From positions 17,112,001 to 17,176,000 of the forward strand of contig NC_091968.1 of NCBI RefSeq assembly GCF_036711975.1: DNA of 64,000 nt, in the 5' to 3' direction. The notes beneath the pieces were generated by a model, which was given only the letters and a program-made list of their open reading frames with translations, was not told the DNA's origin and searched no databases. This DNA comes from Onthophagus taurus. Taxonomy: Eukaryota; Arthropoda; Insecta; Coleoptera; Scarabaeidae. Below, piece after piece: positions 54,100 to 64,000 of this stretch (positions are counted from its first letter, which is position 1; each line of letters starts with the position of its first letter). A program made the translations under genes and the position numbers.

Positions 54100-55260
54100 A
54101 TACAAGAATTCAGTTCAACACATCTCCTATTGTGGCCATGCAAAAGAATGAAATGCACCTATTTCGCAGTAATGTATTATTTAGTACGATATTATATCTG
54201 ACCTTTTTGAAAAAAACCCACAAAGTGTGAAGGCAGGAAAGTATAGCCATGCACAGAGAAATACATAGTTATATTTTTGATAGGGGTAGTTGTTGAATGG
54301 GTGTTTTTCGAAGACTTTGCAAAATACTTTAGCTGCCATTTTATGTGCTCTCCTTTACAGTTTCTTGTTCTTGTGTAGAATAATGAAACTTCAGAAACTT
54401 ACCAGAAACACTCAATTTTATTCTCATTTTTAAAGTCTGCAAATATTAGCCGAGATTAGACTTTTAAATTCTTTTTCTGTTCTTTTTAATTTACGACTTT
54501 GTCCTGAGAATACTAATATGTGTCTCATTACTTTCACCAAGTAATTATGGTTTTTGAGTTGAAATGGTCATGCAAAATGTAAAACCTAAATCGCTCCTAG
54601 AACTAATAATATTGCCTCGGACATTAGAACTGATCATGATGACGATGCGGCCAGAGTAAGGAATAAAGGATTTTTAAATTGAAAAATACAGAGAACTGTG
54701 ACCTAATGGTACATGAAAGAAATAACAAAATAAGTGTCAGAATTCTGCAGACAATATCGAAGCTTTGAGATATCTCAACAACTCAGACCATAACACACTT
54801 ATGATCTCCAAACAGAAAAAACAAAGAGATAGCTTTTAAGTACCACGGACAAAGAGATACCTTTTATTAAGAACTATAAAACATTGTCCACAATACTTCA
54901 AAGCAAGACGAAATAATCATAATGCTTGATGATTGCGATGTGATGAAAATGGTCGCACGTGCGTGCCATTTTCAATAAGGGAGAGTTTTGGAAGACGTTC
55001 ATACGAATAGGAACATAAAATAAATAATCAAGCCAAAGACTCAGTCAACACACAACACCGCTTCCGAATTAATTAATAATAGTAACAGAATCAAAGTTAC
55101 CTTTCCGGTAATTGTAGGAGAACTCAAGTATGAGCAACATCTTCAGGAACCAACGGGTTCCTGGAATCTGGAAGTATTCTGAAATACATCAACGCAGTGG
55201 TTAAATTGAATTAGACCGCACAGAGGTAGAGCCACACAATTACGAGCATTGATATTGAAT
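54100..55260. other. Nothing recognised
   Basis: No domain, TIR or tandem repeat was recognised on either strand. Confidence 0.45.
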
Positions 55261-55269
55261 CTCATCTCC

Positions 55270-55800
55270 GATAGATTAACAAAAGTTATAACAAATTTTA
55301 TTCTTAACAATATTGTTCTCTTGTACTTTTGCCCAAAGATCCATTAATATCGAGAAAAATATGAAAATTTTATGAATAGTTGTTGTTGTTAACACTGGGG
55401 AATCTAAGCATACTACAAAAAAAATCTTTTAGAACGGAAGTTGTAACACGTTTCATTCTTAACAATATTGCTCTCTTGCACTTCTGTTCTTAGATGCGTC
55501 AATATCCAGAAGAATACGAAAATATGAAAATTTGTTGCTGTTTCAAGTTATTAATGATAATACTCATAAATCGGAGCATGTCAAAAAAAAAGTATGACAA
55601 AAGTTGTAGCAAATTCCATTCTTAACAATATAATTTTGAATTTGTTGCTGTTTCAAGTTATTAATGGTTGGCTCACTTGGAACTCGGAGGGTGTCATAAA
55701 AAAACTTTTCGAACAAAAGTTGTAAGTTAAGAAGAACAATATTGTTTCATCTTAACAATATTGCTCTCTTTCATTTTTGCTCTCAGATGCGTAAATAATA
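55270..55800. repeat. Tandem array, four ~150-bp units
   Basis: The word TTCTTAACAATATT recurs at about 55301, 55456, 55619 and 55749; units also share AAAAGTTGTAACAAATT, GCTCTCTT and TTCTCAGATGCGT words. Spacings of ~155, 163 and 130 bp show deletions. Confidence 0.7.
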
Positions 55801-55879
55801 ATCGACGTTTTGAAAATCGGTAGATTAAGTCGTACGTAAGATCTACCGATAAATCGGTTGGGTTGGGAACGTTGTGGAC

Positions 55880-56600
55880 AGGAACGAATACAACGACAAG
55901 ATGACAAGCCTTTTGGACCTAGCTAACTACAAGAAAATGAAGAAGATCCCAACCGAGAAGATAAGAAGCAAATGAAAGAATTGGTGAAATCTACAGAAAT
56001 TCCTGCAGAACAATAGAGAAGTTTGTTGTACACGTCTTATCACCATCAAGATTGATAGTGCCATAAATTCTTCAACGTACCAGTTAACGAAGCACCTTGC
56101 CATCTCCTTTTACAGGTTAAACAAAATCATATGTTAGGGATTTCATACATTTTGTGGAATCAATCAAAAATATCAATTTAGATTCACAAGATATCTTGGT
56201 TAGTTTTGATGTGGAATCTCTATTTACCAGAGTCCCAGCCTTCATCAGAAACTCATTCATGAAGGCTTACCGAACTATGTTCCTGAGCAGGTAAGTCGAA
56301 GTACGAGTCCAGAGAGGACTGTTTATCATCGACATATATCAGTACGAAAGGAGAATTCTGTGCGAAATGCAAACGGGGAGCCATGGGATCGCCTTTGCAA
56401 ATGGCCAATTTTTACATGGACATATTTGAAGAAGAAGTGTTAAGGAAGATTTCGTGGAAACATTCGTTAAGCAGATGACACTTTTGTGATTTGGTAGCAT
56501 AGAAAAGGGCGTCTCCAGGAGTTCTTAGACAACTTGTAGTCAGCAGTGGAGGAGATCACGGGTATATTGTCGCTGCGTTCAAGTTTCTCTCCCCTCGTCT
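55880..56600 (+). pseudogene. Penelope-type RT fragment (different lineage from 41253-42906)
   Basis: DLANYKKMKKIPTEKI (~55925), QLTKHLAI (~56085), DILVSFDVESLFTRVP (motif A, ~56190), GAMGSPL and ANFYMDIFEEEVLRK (~56380-56440), ADDTFVIW (~56475) and GRLQEFLDNL (~56510). The YKKLK-type N-terminus and lack of a visible GIY-YIG domain set it apart from the other Penelope copy. Broken by many stops. Confidence 0.65.
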
Positions 56601-58501
56601 ACTCTCTATTTTGAGATGTTTGGTTTTTCCAAGTGCGACATTTTTTGAGTACTTACTTTTCAACCGTAACTTAAACACAACTTTTTCTGTCTTTTTGTTT
56701 TTCGGATCGATTTCAGATCCGCCGTCATCTAGATTAAAAAAAACCTACATACCAACAAAGAGAATAGCTTCTGCAGGATGTTATGGTTAATCCAAGTCCA
56801 CTTTGTTTGACCTACAGCGTGTTCAAATGCTATATCTCGGAGATCATCTATTGATAGTACATTTTTGTAGATGGACATTACACGAAATTCATTATAAACT
56901 TCATGATACTCGCTATGACAATCCTCATAAAGTACGTCGGTAGAATTAGATCATCGATCCATATTTTCTGCCATGAATACTAAATGATGAAACCTACAGA
57001 AATTTTTGCGACAAAACTTTTCCAGGTCTTTTATAGGACATTCCTTTGCAACAACGTACAACAAAACTTTTTCAACGCCAAGAAGCTCCTACAGCACATG
57101 TAGGGTACAAGATATTTAAAATCGTCGGTTTCCTGATAAATGGATTTGGGTGGGTTGGACTTTTATTGTATCCGTCGTAATGGATGACGTTTTTGTCCCG
57201 ATTCTCGAACCATTAGTAGAAGTACATGAGAACGGATTTCATTCTCTTCCATCACGTGTATACCGAGGCAGAACTTTCCAGATAGGAGCAGATTCCAGAA
57301 AGGATAAATTTAATGTGGAAGATGGAAACAAAATTTACATTAACAGAAAATATATAAATGTATTGAAGTTGTCCCATATGAAAAAGTCGCACAGTAATCT
57401 TAAGGTTAATTTTTTAAAGTAGTTTATTATTATTATTTAAATTTGTATATATGTAAATCGTTGGTAAATTAAAAATAACTTACATAGTAAGAAAATAACC
57501 AAATTTTTCAATTTTTTCGCACCAACAACACATGCAATTTTATTATACATATTGACGATAGTATCACGACGAGATTTAAAACAAAAAAATATCACACACA
57601 CCGCACTAAAGCTAGCAGCAGACTAAAATATCAACTAAAAAATATTAATTTATAGTTTCGAAAAAGTGTAGTTGTTTTTAACTATGGAAAAACCAGTTAG
57701 TGAATTAACATAGTACAAGAAGAACTGGTAAAAGTCATCTTTAATTGATGTCCATCTATTTTAATATGAATAACGATAGAGTTCCTCGAGGCTTTTTTTA
57801 GCGAAATTACACGTAATGTAATATGCATAATGTAAAATACACAGTCATAATAGAAAAAAAATGAAAAATACCTAATGAAGTTGTATTCGATTTGCTATAT
57901 GATTTTTTTCCGGTTTTTGCGGTTATTTATTCGCTATTTTACACATAATTAGCAGATTTTGACTTAATTTTTTGATATAAAATAGAAGATTAACATAATT
58001 TAGAGTTACTTGTATTTTATTTACAATATAAAAAGAAGTTGACAATTCTTTTACCGTCTTCGATCATCGCCATCTCCCAGATTTTAAGGGTTGGCTTTTA
58101 AATTAATAAGTAGACACTGATGGTATATCACAACTTGAAAATGTTGTGTCGTTGGTTTCTTATAAAGTACAGAAAGGTCTTCATTTCACGTCTTTCCAAA
58201 TTTCAAAAGGTGTTTGTTGAAAAAAATTACAACCATTTCTATTGACGTCAATAAATACTTATATTTTTTTACCATTCAATTTTTTAAATTAAATTTAAAA
58301 AAACCTCAGAGATGAATAATCTTAATGATTTGCGTGCAAGAACCGTTACACCCAGAATGCTTTAAATTTGGTCTGTCAGTTCTGCACGCTTACATTCACG
58401 CTTACACATAGCCTACAGACTAGAAATTAAAACTTGGAAGGTAAATAGTTTATGATACATAGCTTTATGTGTAACACATGCCTAAAGATATTTTATGTTC
58501 A
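56601..58501. other. Unassigned; one 90-codon ORF
   Basis: An ORF at 57150-57422 (+) encodes VEVHENGFHSLPSRVYRGRT and a basic tail; I do not recognise it. 57465-57760 is the copy of the repeat also at 37640-37960. Confidence 0.35.
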
Positions 58502-59069
58502 GATTCCCAAAGCACAAAGAAATAAAGTGGAGGATCGAAAAAGTCCTCCAAAAAAATTATCGGCAGATATTGCAGGTATGTTGCTAGATTATATTGTAAG
58601 TGTATAGAAATTAATTAATCGAATTTAATTGAAGGAATTGATGCAGAATTAATCCAGCGATTTGGAGTTATTCTGCGTGTTATAAATAGTGGGTATAACA
58701 TAAAATAAAATGAGTTTGAAGCATATTACTTTAATAGCGAAAAGGCTCAAGAGGCGAAAAACAAACAAGTACGAAGATTTAGAGAGTGTCACACAAGAAA
58801 ATCTACCTCATTTTCTTCAAACAAATGAAGATTTATTTAAAAGACTATTACTGAGCTCCGATCCATTTATTACTTTTATAAAGAATGTTCAGAAAGATAT
58901 AAAAATATGAATGAAGACATGAAAAATTTACTTATATTGGACGAATCTCTAGAAGATAAAGAAGAAGATGATGATGATGAAGAAAGTGAAGAAGAAGACA
59001 ATAATGATGAAGAAGTAAATATAGAGGAACAAGATCTAGAAAATGAAGAAGACTCACACAAATTGAGAT
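58502..59069 (+). pseudogene. 3' part of a spliced, multi-copy transposon-like gene
   Basis: An exon 58502-58576 with clean sites (TTCAG| ... GCAG|GTATGT) encodes a Lys/Pro-rich piece (VEDRKSPPKKLSADIAG). The next exon starts at about 58636 (TTGAAG|) with IDAELIQRFGVILRVINSGY, then a deletion, SEKAQEAKNKQVRRFRECHT, a 1-base shift, NEDLFKRLLLSSDPFI and another shift into an acidic Asp/Glu tail (58910-59069). I recall the motif order EEAQEARNK..RRYRE..TRK..LLxSSDP from abundant unnamed insect and Hydra proteins, probably mobile. No active frame remains. Confidence 0.55.
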
Positions 59070-59335
59070 AAATTTTGATATGTTGGTGAACATAACAAAA
59101 TATTTTATATTATGTCGAATAATTTGAAATGTATGTGGACTATGTCAGTATCATGGGAAAATTCTACTATAAGTAGGCTTCAAACTTACGAATTATGCAT
59201 GATTGATGAAATTACGAATTATGGTCTCCAACATCATTTCAAATTAAGAGCGATGAGTTTATTCTCGAATTGTTCTTAGAACATTTTTAGTAAAAGCTAC
59301 GTAAAATTAAGCTATCTAAACAACTGGGCCGATCT

Positions 59336-60468
59336 TACAAGTGTTGGTATAATCAGTGGAATAGTTATTCCCAGACTAATTTATTCTCGGCATTAATTTA
59401 ACGAATGCGTCCTATTAAGCCTTTCTTATGCCAGAATAGTTATTCCAATGGTTGGTAATACTGTGGGTATAACGCGCAGCGCGCATGTGGTTTGTTTACG
59501 TTGTTTACGTTTATCGACTGTCAAATTGATCAGCGGTGTTTACCATTATTCTGTTTTTATTTTCATTACGAATATGAATATGAACAAAATAATTTAAGTT
59601 GTGGTTCTAATAGTTCTACATAGTAACAGTGCTAGTGTAAAACTAGAACTAGAAACATTTGGGTAAGCTGTACGTCTCTTAAGACGGCTAAACCCAAATG
59701 TTTCTAGTTCTACGTCTAGTGTTAATTCTAGTTTTACACTAGCACTGTTACCATGTAGAACTAACACTATACCTAGAACTAGAATCATTTGGGTTTAGCC
59801 GCACGTCTCTAAAGATGGCTAAACCCGAATGATTCTAGTTTTAGGTATAGTGTTAGTTCTGATGATAGTACTAGTGTACAACTAGAACTAACACTAGACC
59901 TAGAACTAGAAAGTTTTGGGTTTAGCCGTGCGTCTTTAGACGTACGAATGTTTCTAGTTCTAGGTCTACTGTTAGTTCTAGTTTTATAGTTATTCAGTGC
60001 TAGGTTGTTGTATATTTATGGAACTAAATGTAGAACTAATACTAGAACTAGAATTAGAGTTTAGACGTCTTAAGAGACATATGGCTAAATCCGAATGTTT
60101 CTAGTTCTAAGTGTAGTGTTAGTTCTAGTTTTACTCAGGCCTGCGATCAAAAACCTTTTTTGAAACTGAAAGGCGATCTTCATTGATTTTTGGGTGCTGA
60201 ATCTGGAAAAAATAATGAACAATTTTCATCACCCTTAGTTTTTTTCGCAAATATAACTTATTTTTGGATGTCTCACAAATTTTAAGTTGATAATCAGCAT
60301 TACGCGTTATTCATACAATAATTATTACGTCTGATTGATTATAATCAATGTCAAACAGTCTCTGACTTATTCCTAGTATAAGCTATACGCGTTGAATTGC
60401 ACGGTATAGCTATCCTGCGCCGTATACCGTTACTTATAGCGGTATAAACTGTTTTGTAAGATCGGCCC
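59336..60468. mobile_element. 1.1-kb nonautonomous TIR element holding a palindrome array
   Basis: TIR GGGCCGATCTTACAA at 59336 and its reverse complement ending at 60468. No coding motif. Its centre (59610-60130) is a row of hairpins built from CTAGAACTAGAA words. Target duplication unclear. Confidence 0.6.
59610..60130. repeat. Array of four large hairpins (CTAGAACTAG family)
   Basis: Stems centred near 59680, 59803, 59925 and 60075. Each has arms of CCTAGAACTAGAA plus GGGTTTAGCCG and a short GTCT-rich loop; neighbouring hairpins are joined by CTAACACTAG/CTAGTGTTAG spacers that also pair with each other. An outer pair AGTAACAGTGCTAGTG (59622) / CACTAGCACTGTTAC (59737) encloses the first hairpin. 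Confidence 0.85.
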
Positions 60469-61195
60469 TAACTCTGCCAATTAATTCTGCCACATTTTTA
60501 TCAAATTCCCTTTTTGATAGGGTAAAAAAAATACCGTTTTCTACCATTGAATATGGAGAAACGGTAATTCAATTTTTGACCAGCCTGTATACGATACTTT
60601 AATACAACAAATAACAATCTGTTTGACAACATTTCAAGAGTAATCGTGCCTATTTAGAGCTTTTTTGAATGAACATCTCTACATCCGGTAGACCGGATGT
60701 GGCGGCCATCTTGAAAGTATTTTAGATCAAAGGCTTCGAATGAACAACCCATGTTATCAGAATTTCAAACCGCTACGAATAGTGGTACCTAAAAAAGTTC
60801 TAACCAACCAGTTACGTGAGACACCTGTATAACTCCTCTATAAAACAATTTAGATAGGAATTTGCGGTCATGTAATTACACAAAAAAATGTGAAGTAATA
60901 TATGTCTAATGTTTTGCACAAAATTTTATAGTAATATTCTTCTTTAAAGTCCTAATTTATATGACAAGAAAATGAGTATGAATTTAATTAAAGTACTGCT
61001 TCCGTAGTACTACTTCCAGTTGACGAATTTAATTCAAATTTTGACACAACATTGTCCTTTTGGTCTTATAATCATATGCCAAGTTTCATAAAGCTAGCTA
61101 ATTGCTGACAGCAAAATAATATTTTCGATCGGGTTTTCATGCCGCTCGGACCACTGTGCGACACCACCTTGGTGACACACGACGTAAACATCATG
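60469..61195. other. Unassigned spacer
   Basis: Includes a 20-bp perfect inverted repeat, ACATCCGGTAGACCGGATGT, at about 60680. Otherwise nothing recognised. Confidence 0.4.
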
Positions 61196-61199
61196 TTAG

Positions 61200-61450
61200 T
61201 TAAACTAAAACTAGAACTAAGACTAGCACTACACAAGACCTAGAACTAGAATCTTTCAGGTTAAGCCAAGCGGTTTTTGAAAAAATGTTTGACGTTTCGG
61301 ATGCCATGTTGCAACCTTCTTCAGAAACAAGTTCGAAGTTCGAAACATTTTTTCAAAAAAACGCACGACATAACCCGAAAGATTCTAGTTCTAGGTCTAG
61401 TGTTAGTTCTTGTGATAGTGCTAGTGTTAGTTCTAGTTTTAGTTTAATTA
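61200..61450. repeat. Fifth hairpin of the same family with long loop
   Basis: ACTAGAACTAAGACTAGCAC (61210) .. GACCTAGAACTAGAA (61238) pair with TTCTAGTTCTAGGTC (61383) .. CTAGTGTTAGTTCTAG (61419). The loop is ~110 bp and contains a second inverted word pair (AAAAATGTTTG/CGAAACATTTTTT). Confidence 0.75.
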
Positions 61451-62545
61451 ATATCGGCCGTGAAAGTGTTCGTACTTATATCATGTTAGTTGTCTAAATG
61501 TTGCAGGCGTGATTCAATCCACAAAAAACTGGCTGCAAAAAGGATGAATTTAAGTTTAAAGACCAGTTTAAAAGCACAAATACTTTACATGTTTCTTCTC
61601 CTTATTACAAACACTTGTAAAATGGTTTTCGATTACAATTCTTTGTTCTATTTTATTTTGCTTGTCAGGGTAATAAATGTTGCATAATGCCCGGGATATT
61701 GCGAAAGGTCAGTTATGAGTTATGATAACTAAGATTAATGACCTCCAAGTTAGAAATATTGTTTTTCAAGACTATTAGTTCATCAAAGCAGTGCTCGTTA
61801 ACGTTTTGCAACAGAGTTAAAAAATTACAACTGCTAAAACAGTTTTTCATTGGTAAATAGATGAATAAATCGAAATTGGCATCTAAATTGACATCAAATT
61901 TTAAAAAAAATCTAAAGTAACAACTCGGATTGTCTTCGGTTGCTAAATTAAAAATATGTATTATATCATAGTTTGTAGATATACATAGGCATTCAATAAG
62001 TTGACATTCGCTGTGTTTTTTTGTATGTTTATGAAGTATGTGTAGGTTTTTTCATGAGTTTCTTCTTTAATCGGTTCTTCTAATCTCTTCTAACCGATTC
62101 TCTAAAATTTCCATGTCGTCACCTTGAACATCGCCGGCAATAAGTCACCCGTTACAAAATCATAATGATGTCATCTCCCATTTTCTCTTTTTATCATTGT
62201 ATTTCTCGTGATTCGAACCGTTTCGGATAACTTCACATGATGAAGCTACACGAACATAAAACTGATAAGGAAATTATTTATTTTACTTCACCATTACAAA
62301 TATTTGTAGCCTATTCACAAAAATTTATATAAAAATTCATATCAACGATAACGTTGCAATATTAATGAAACAATTCAAATTTAAAACTCTTTCTGTGAGT
62401 AATTTTTATTTTTTAGTTTACTTGGTTTATCGATAAGACCATTGTGTGCTAAAACCATTCACAAATTACGATCAATTATAAATTGTTACGAAACTAAACG
62501 CGTTGATTCATAACACTACGCACTTCATTACGTTACATTTTTAAA
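61451..62545. other. Upstream region of the defensin-like gene
   Basis: No TE recognised. GATA-type words occur (TTATCGATAAG near 62427, CTGATAAGG near 62261). No clear NF-kB site of the GGGRNYYYYY type was found by eye. Confidence 0.35.
62477..62482 (+). promoter_or_regulatory. Candidate TATA box of the defensin-like gene
   Basis: TATAAA 69 bp before the ATG at 62546, a fitting distance for a short 5' UTR. By position only. Confidence 0.35.
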
Positions 62546-62888
62546 ATGGTTATCAAAAATAAAAGAATCGCAATGTTTGCGACAATAATGTCGTTGTGTT
62601 ATTTAGTAACTTTGACCGAAGGAGCAGAAGAAGGTAAATATTATTATACATTATTAATACGAAGTGATTATGTTACTTGAAGTAATCTTGTTTGCTGATG
62701 TTATAGAACAGGATCTTTCAGCTGCTGATTGCGATTGGATACGAATAGAGTCTAAAGAGATCCCCTTTGATATGAATTTATATTGTAATCGTTACTGTAA
62801 ATTTATTCGTGGCAAGTGGGGTACATGCTTAAAAGGTATTTGTATTTGTAGATATAAGTATGAACCTTATAAATCTTTTACTATATGA
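62546..62888 (+). CDS. Defensin-like secreted cysteine-rich peptide, two exons, 89 aa
   Basis: Exon 1 62546-62633, intron GTAAAT..TTATAG, exon 2 62707-62888 (TGA). Frame continues across the join (G|AA). Residues ~1-26 form a signal peptide with core MFATIMSLCYLVTL; a short acidic stretch (EEQD) follows. The mature part has six Cys spaced C-x16-C-x3-C-x9-C-x4-C-x-C (ADC, YCNRYC, GTC, GICIC), the CS-alpha-beta pattern of insect defensins. A 12-residue Tyr/Lys tail after the last Cys is longer than usual. Likely role: secreted antimicrobial peptide, by family; a CS-alpha-beta peptide with another function is possible. AATAAA at 62903-62908 follows. Confidence 0.8.
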
Positions 62889-62902
62889 TTAAGTAAGATT
62901 AA

Positions 62903-62908
62903 AATAAA
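62903..62908 (+). terminator. Poly(A) signal of the defensin-like gene
   Basis: AATAAA 15 bp after the stop codon. Confidence 0.6.
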
Positions 62909-63019
62909 GATAAAATTCTCATCGTTGACAAACGTTATATTTTATTTAATGGAAGATGTTTACAACAGGTAAGAAGGCTTTTGTATTCACACTGCAACGT
63001 CCCCTAACATTTATAATTT

Positions 63020-63780
63020 CAATTTTAAATGAGTCTTTACCAGGGAAATTGTCAATGTATGGGCACAATACTTTCAGAAGCTCTTTGATGAAACGGATTA
63101 CATCGAAGCAATGGAGGTAGTGCTGGCGAGGATATAAAAGACATCATGAGAACTGAGGAACCTTCCGTAGAAGAAATTCGGGGGCGATTAAAAAACCGAA
63201 ACACATCAAAGGCCTGGGAATCAACGAAATCTCGGCAAAATTAATACAAGCCAGAGGAGAGGACCTGTGCCATACATGAATGGTTTTAAAATATGGAAGA
63301 CAGAAAAGTTTCCTTCAGAATGGATTTGCTCGTACTATAGAGATACAACCTTGCTGGTGGTTATATACAAAGTCTTCATACAGATAATCCAGATAATTTA
63401 GAAAAACTTATTCGTGTAACAACAATCTTGTATAATTCTTCATTTGAGTATTATAAATTATTGACGCAAGAATGGATTTTTTGATACAAAAAGTTGATAT
63501 TCTTCGACGCTAAGACATACTTCATTCGATAATATTTCTATTCTAGAGTATCTTGTACTTATTTCTAAGAAATACATTCAAGAATAAATTTTTCTTGAGA
63601 GTCAAGAATAATTTCCCTTAGTGTAGGCGGCTAACTTCAGTGGCAGAAACGATCATAGTCGAGTACCACGCTGGTTTTAGAAGTAATCGATCCACCGTTG
63701 GCCAGATATCGATTATACAATCGCTTGCGAAATATGCACACATAAAAAGGATTACTAGCGATTAATGTAACAAATCTTCA
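63020..63780 (+). pseudogene. LINE RT N-terminal fragment (RTE-like), decayed
   Basis: LFDETDYIEAMEV-like start, IMRTEEPSVEEIRGRLKN (~63145), KIWKTEKFPSEW (~63290), then after ~300 bp of unrelated sequence VEYHAGFRSNRSTVGQISII (~63665). These are the first RT blocks; the rest is missing. Confidence 0.6.
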
Positions 63781-63849
63781 TCTAAGAAGGACGTATATGC
63801 ATCGCAATCTCCTATAAAATTCACTGTATATTCACTTATTAAGATTATA

Positions 63850-64000
63850 CAGTAAGGCCTCAACATTCGTGAGGGTCAGGTTGTGAAAATACGTCGCGAA
63901 TGTTGAATCCGCGAATATTGAAGCACTGCACTGGATGTTATGAGGGATAAGCTACTTCTGTGTTATTTTAAAAATGTGAATATAGCAACAAACTATCATG
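63850..64000 (+). mobile_element. Possible pogo/Tigger-type transposon end
   Basis: TA followed by CAGTAAGGCCTCAACATTCG, resembling the CAGTRAAMCCTCG start of pogo-group elements; an inverted echo (CGCGAATGTTG, CGCGAATATTG) follows at 63895-63920. The element would run past the window end. Confidence 0.35.

Noticed and set aside
58876..59061. Ser-rich minus-strand ORF
   Set aside because: Antisense of the acidic GAAGAAGAT tract; low-complexity shadow.

Overview
The window looks like AT-rich nuclear DNA from an insect with a large, transposon-loaded genome. The two host genes (a Toll-pathway modular serine protease and an insect-type defensin) and the mix of mobile elements (Jockey-, RTE- and I/R1-like LINEs, DD41D 'rosa' mariners, hAT, piggyBac MITEs, Penelope) fit a beetle best, but the species cannot be proved from sequence alone. 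I saw no bacterial genes, rRNA, tRNA or CRISPR.

Host genes. (1) A modular serine protease (MSP/ModSP/HP14 type) lies on the minus strand in 11 coding exons from 25826 down to 5296. In order it has four LDL-receptor class A domains, a Thr/Val/Pro linker, a sushi (CCP) domain, a second Cys-rich domain (Wonton-like) and an S1 protease domain. All ten internal junctions keep the reading frame. The first (signal peptide) exon was not found. (2) A partial paralogue of its 5' half lies on the same strand at 53765-52745: four LDLa domains and only the start of the sushi domain, then a stop and AATAAA. (3) A two-exon, 89-residue defensin-like peptide gene lies on the plus strand at 62546-62888. All three belong to insect humoral immunity families.

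Layout. 1-1010: 3' end of an LTR element with an env-like ORF, then its LTR. 1200-5150: LINE fragments around a 2.2-kb foldback element (2217-4448). 5296-6349: protease exons. 6825-12165: a two-ORF Jockey-like LINE (minus) broken by a foldback element. 12320-14760: a fragment of an uncharacterised mobile gene family and a ~180-bp tandem array. 16785-16985: Wonton-like exon. 18178-20022: LINE (plus). 21400-24270: decayed Jockey LINE split by a Tc1-like element that itself holds a 0.5-kb hairpin. 24668-25826: LDLa and sushi exons. 26190-27600: I/R1-like LINE.

28311-37170 is one hAT element with a perfect 8-bp target duplication, expanded by a LINE, a MITE, an apparently intact DD41D mariner and a second foldback element with a perfect 9-bp duplication. 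39691-44043 is a second hAT gene split by a piggyBac-type MITE and a GIY-YIG Penelope element. 44245-48860 is a TIR element carrying the uncharacterised family, split by a second DD41D mariner. 49105-52500: a nonautonomous hAT and LINE pieces. 55270-59070: tandem repeats, a Penelope-type RT fragment and a TE-like spliced gene. 59336-61450: TIR element and hairpin array. 63020-64000: LINE and a pogo-like end.

The main story is an immune protease locus whose introns have been filled by nested transposons, next to a truncated paralogue and a defensin-like gene. Positions of exons are read from splice signals and phase; no transcript evidence was available.
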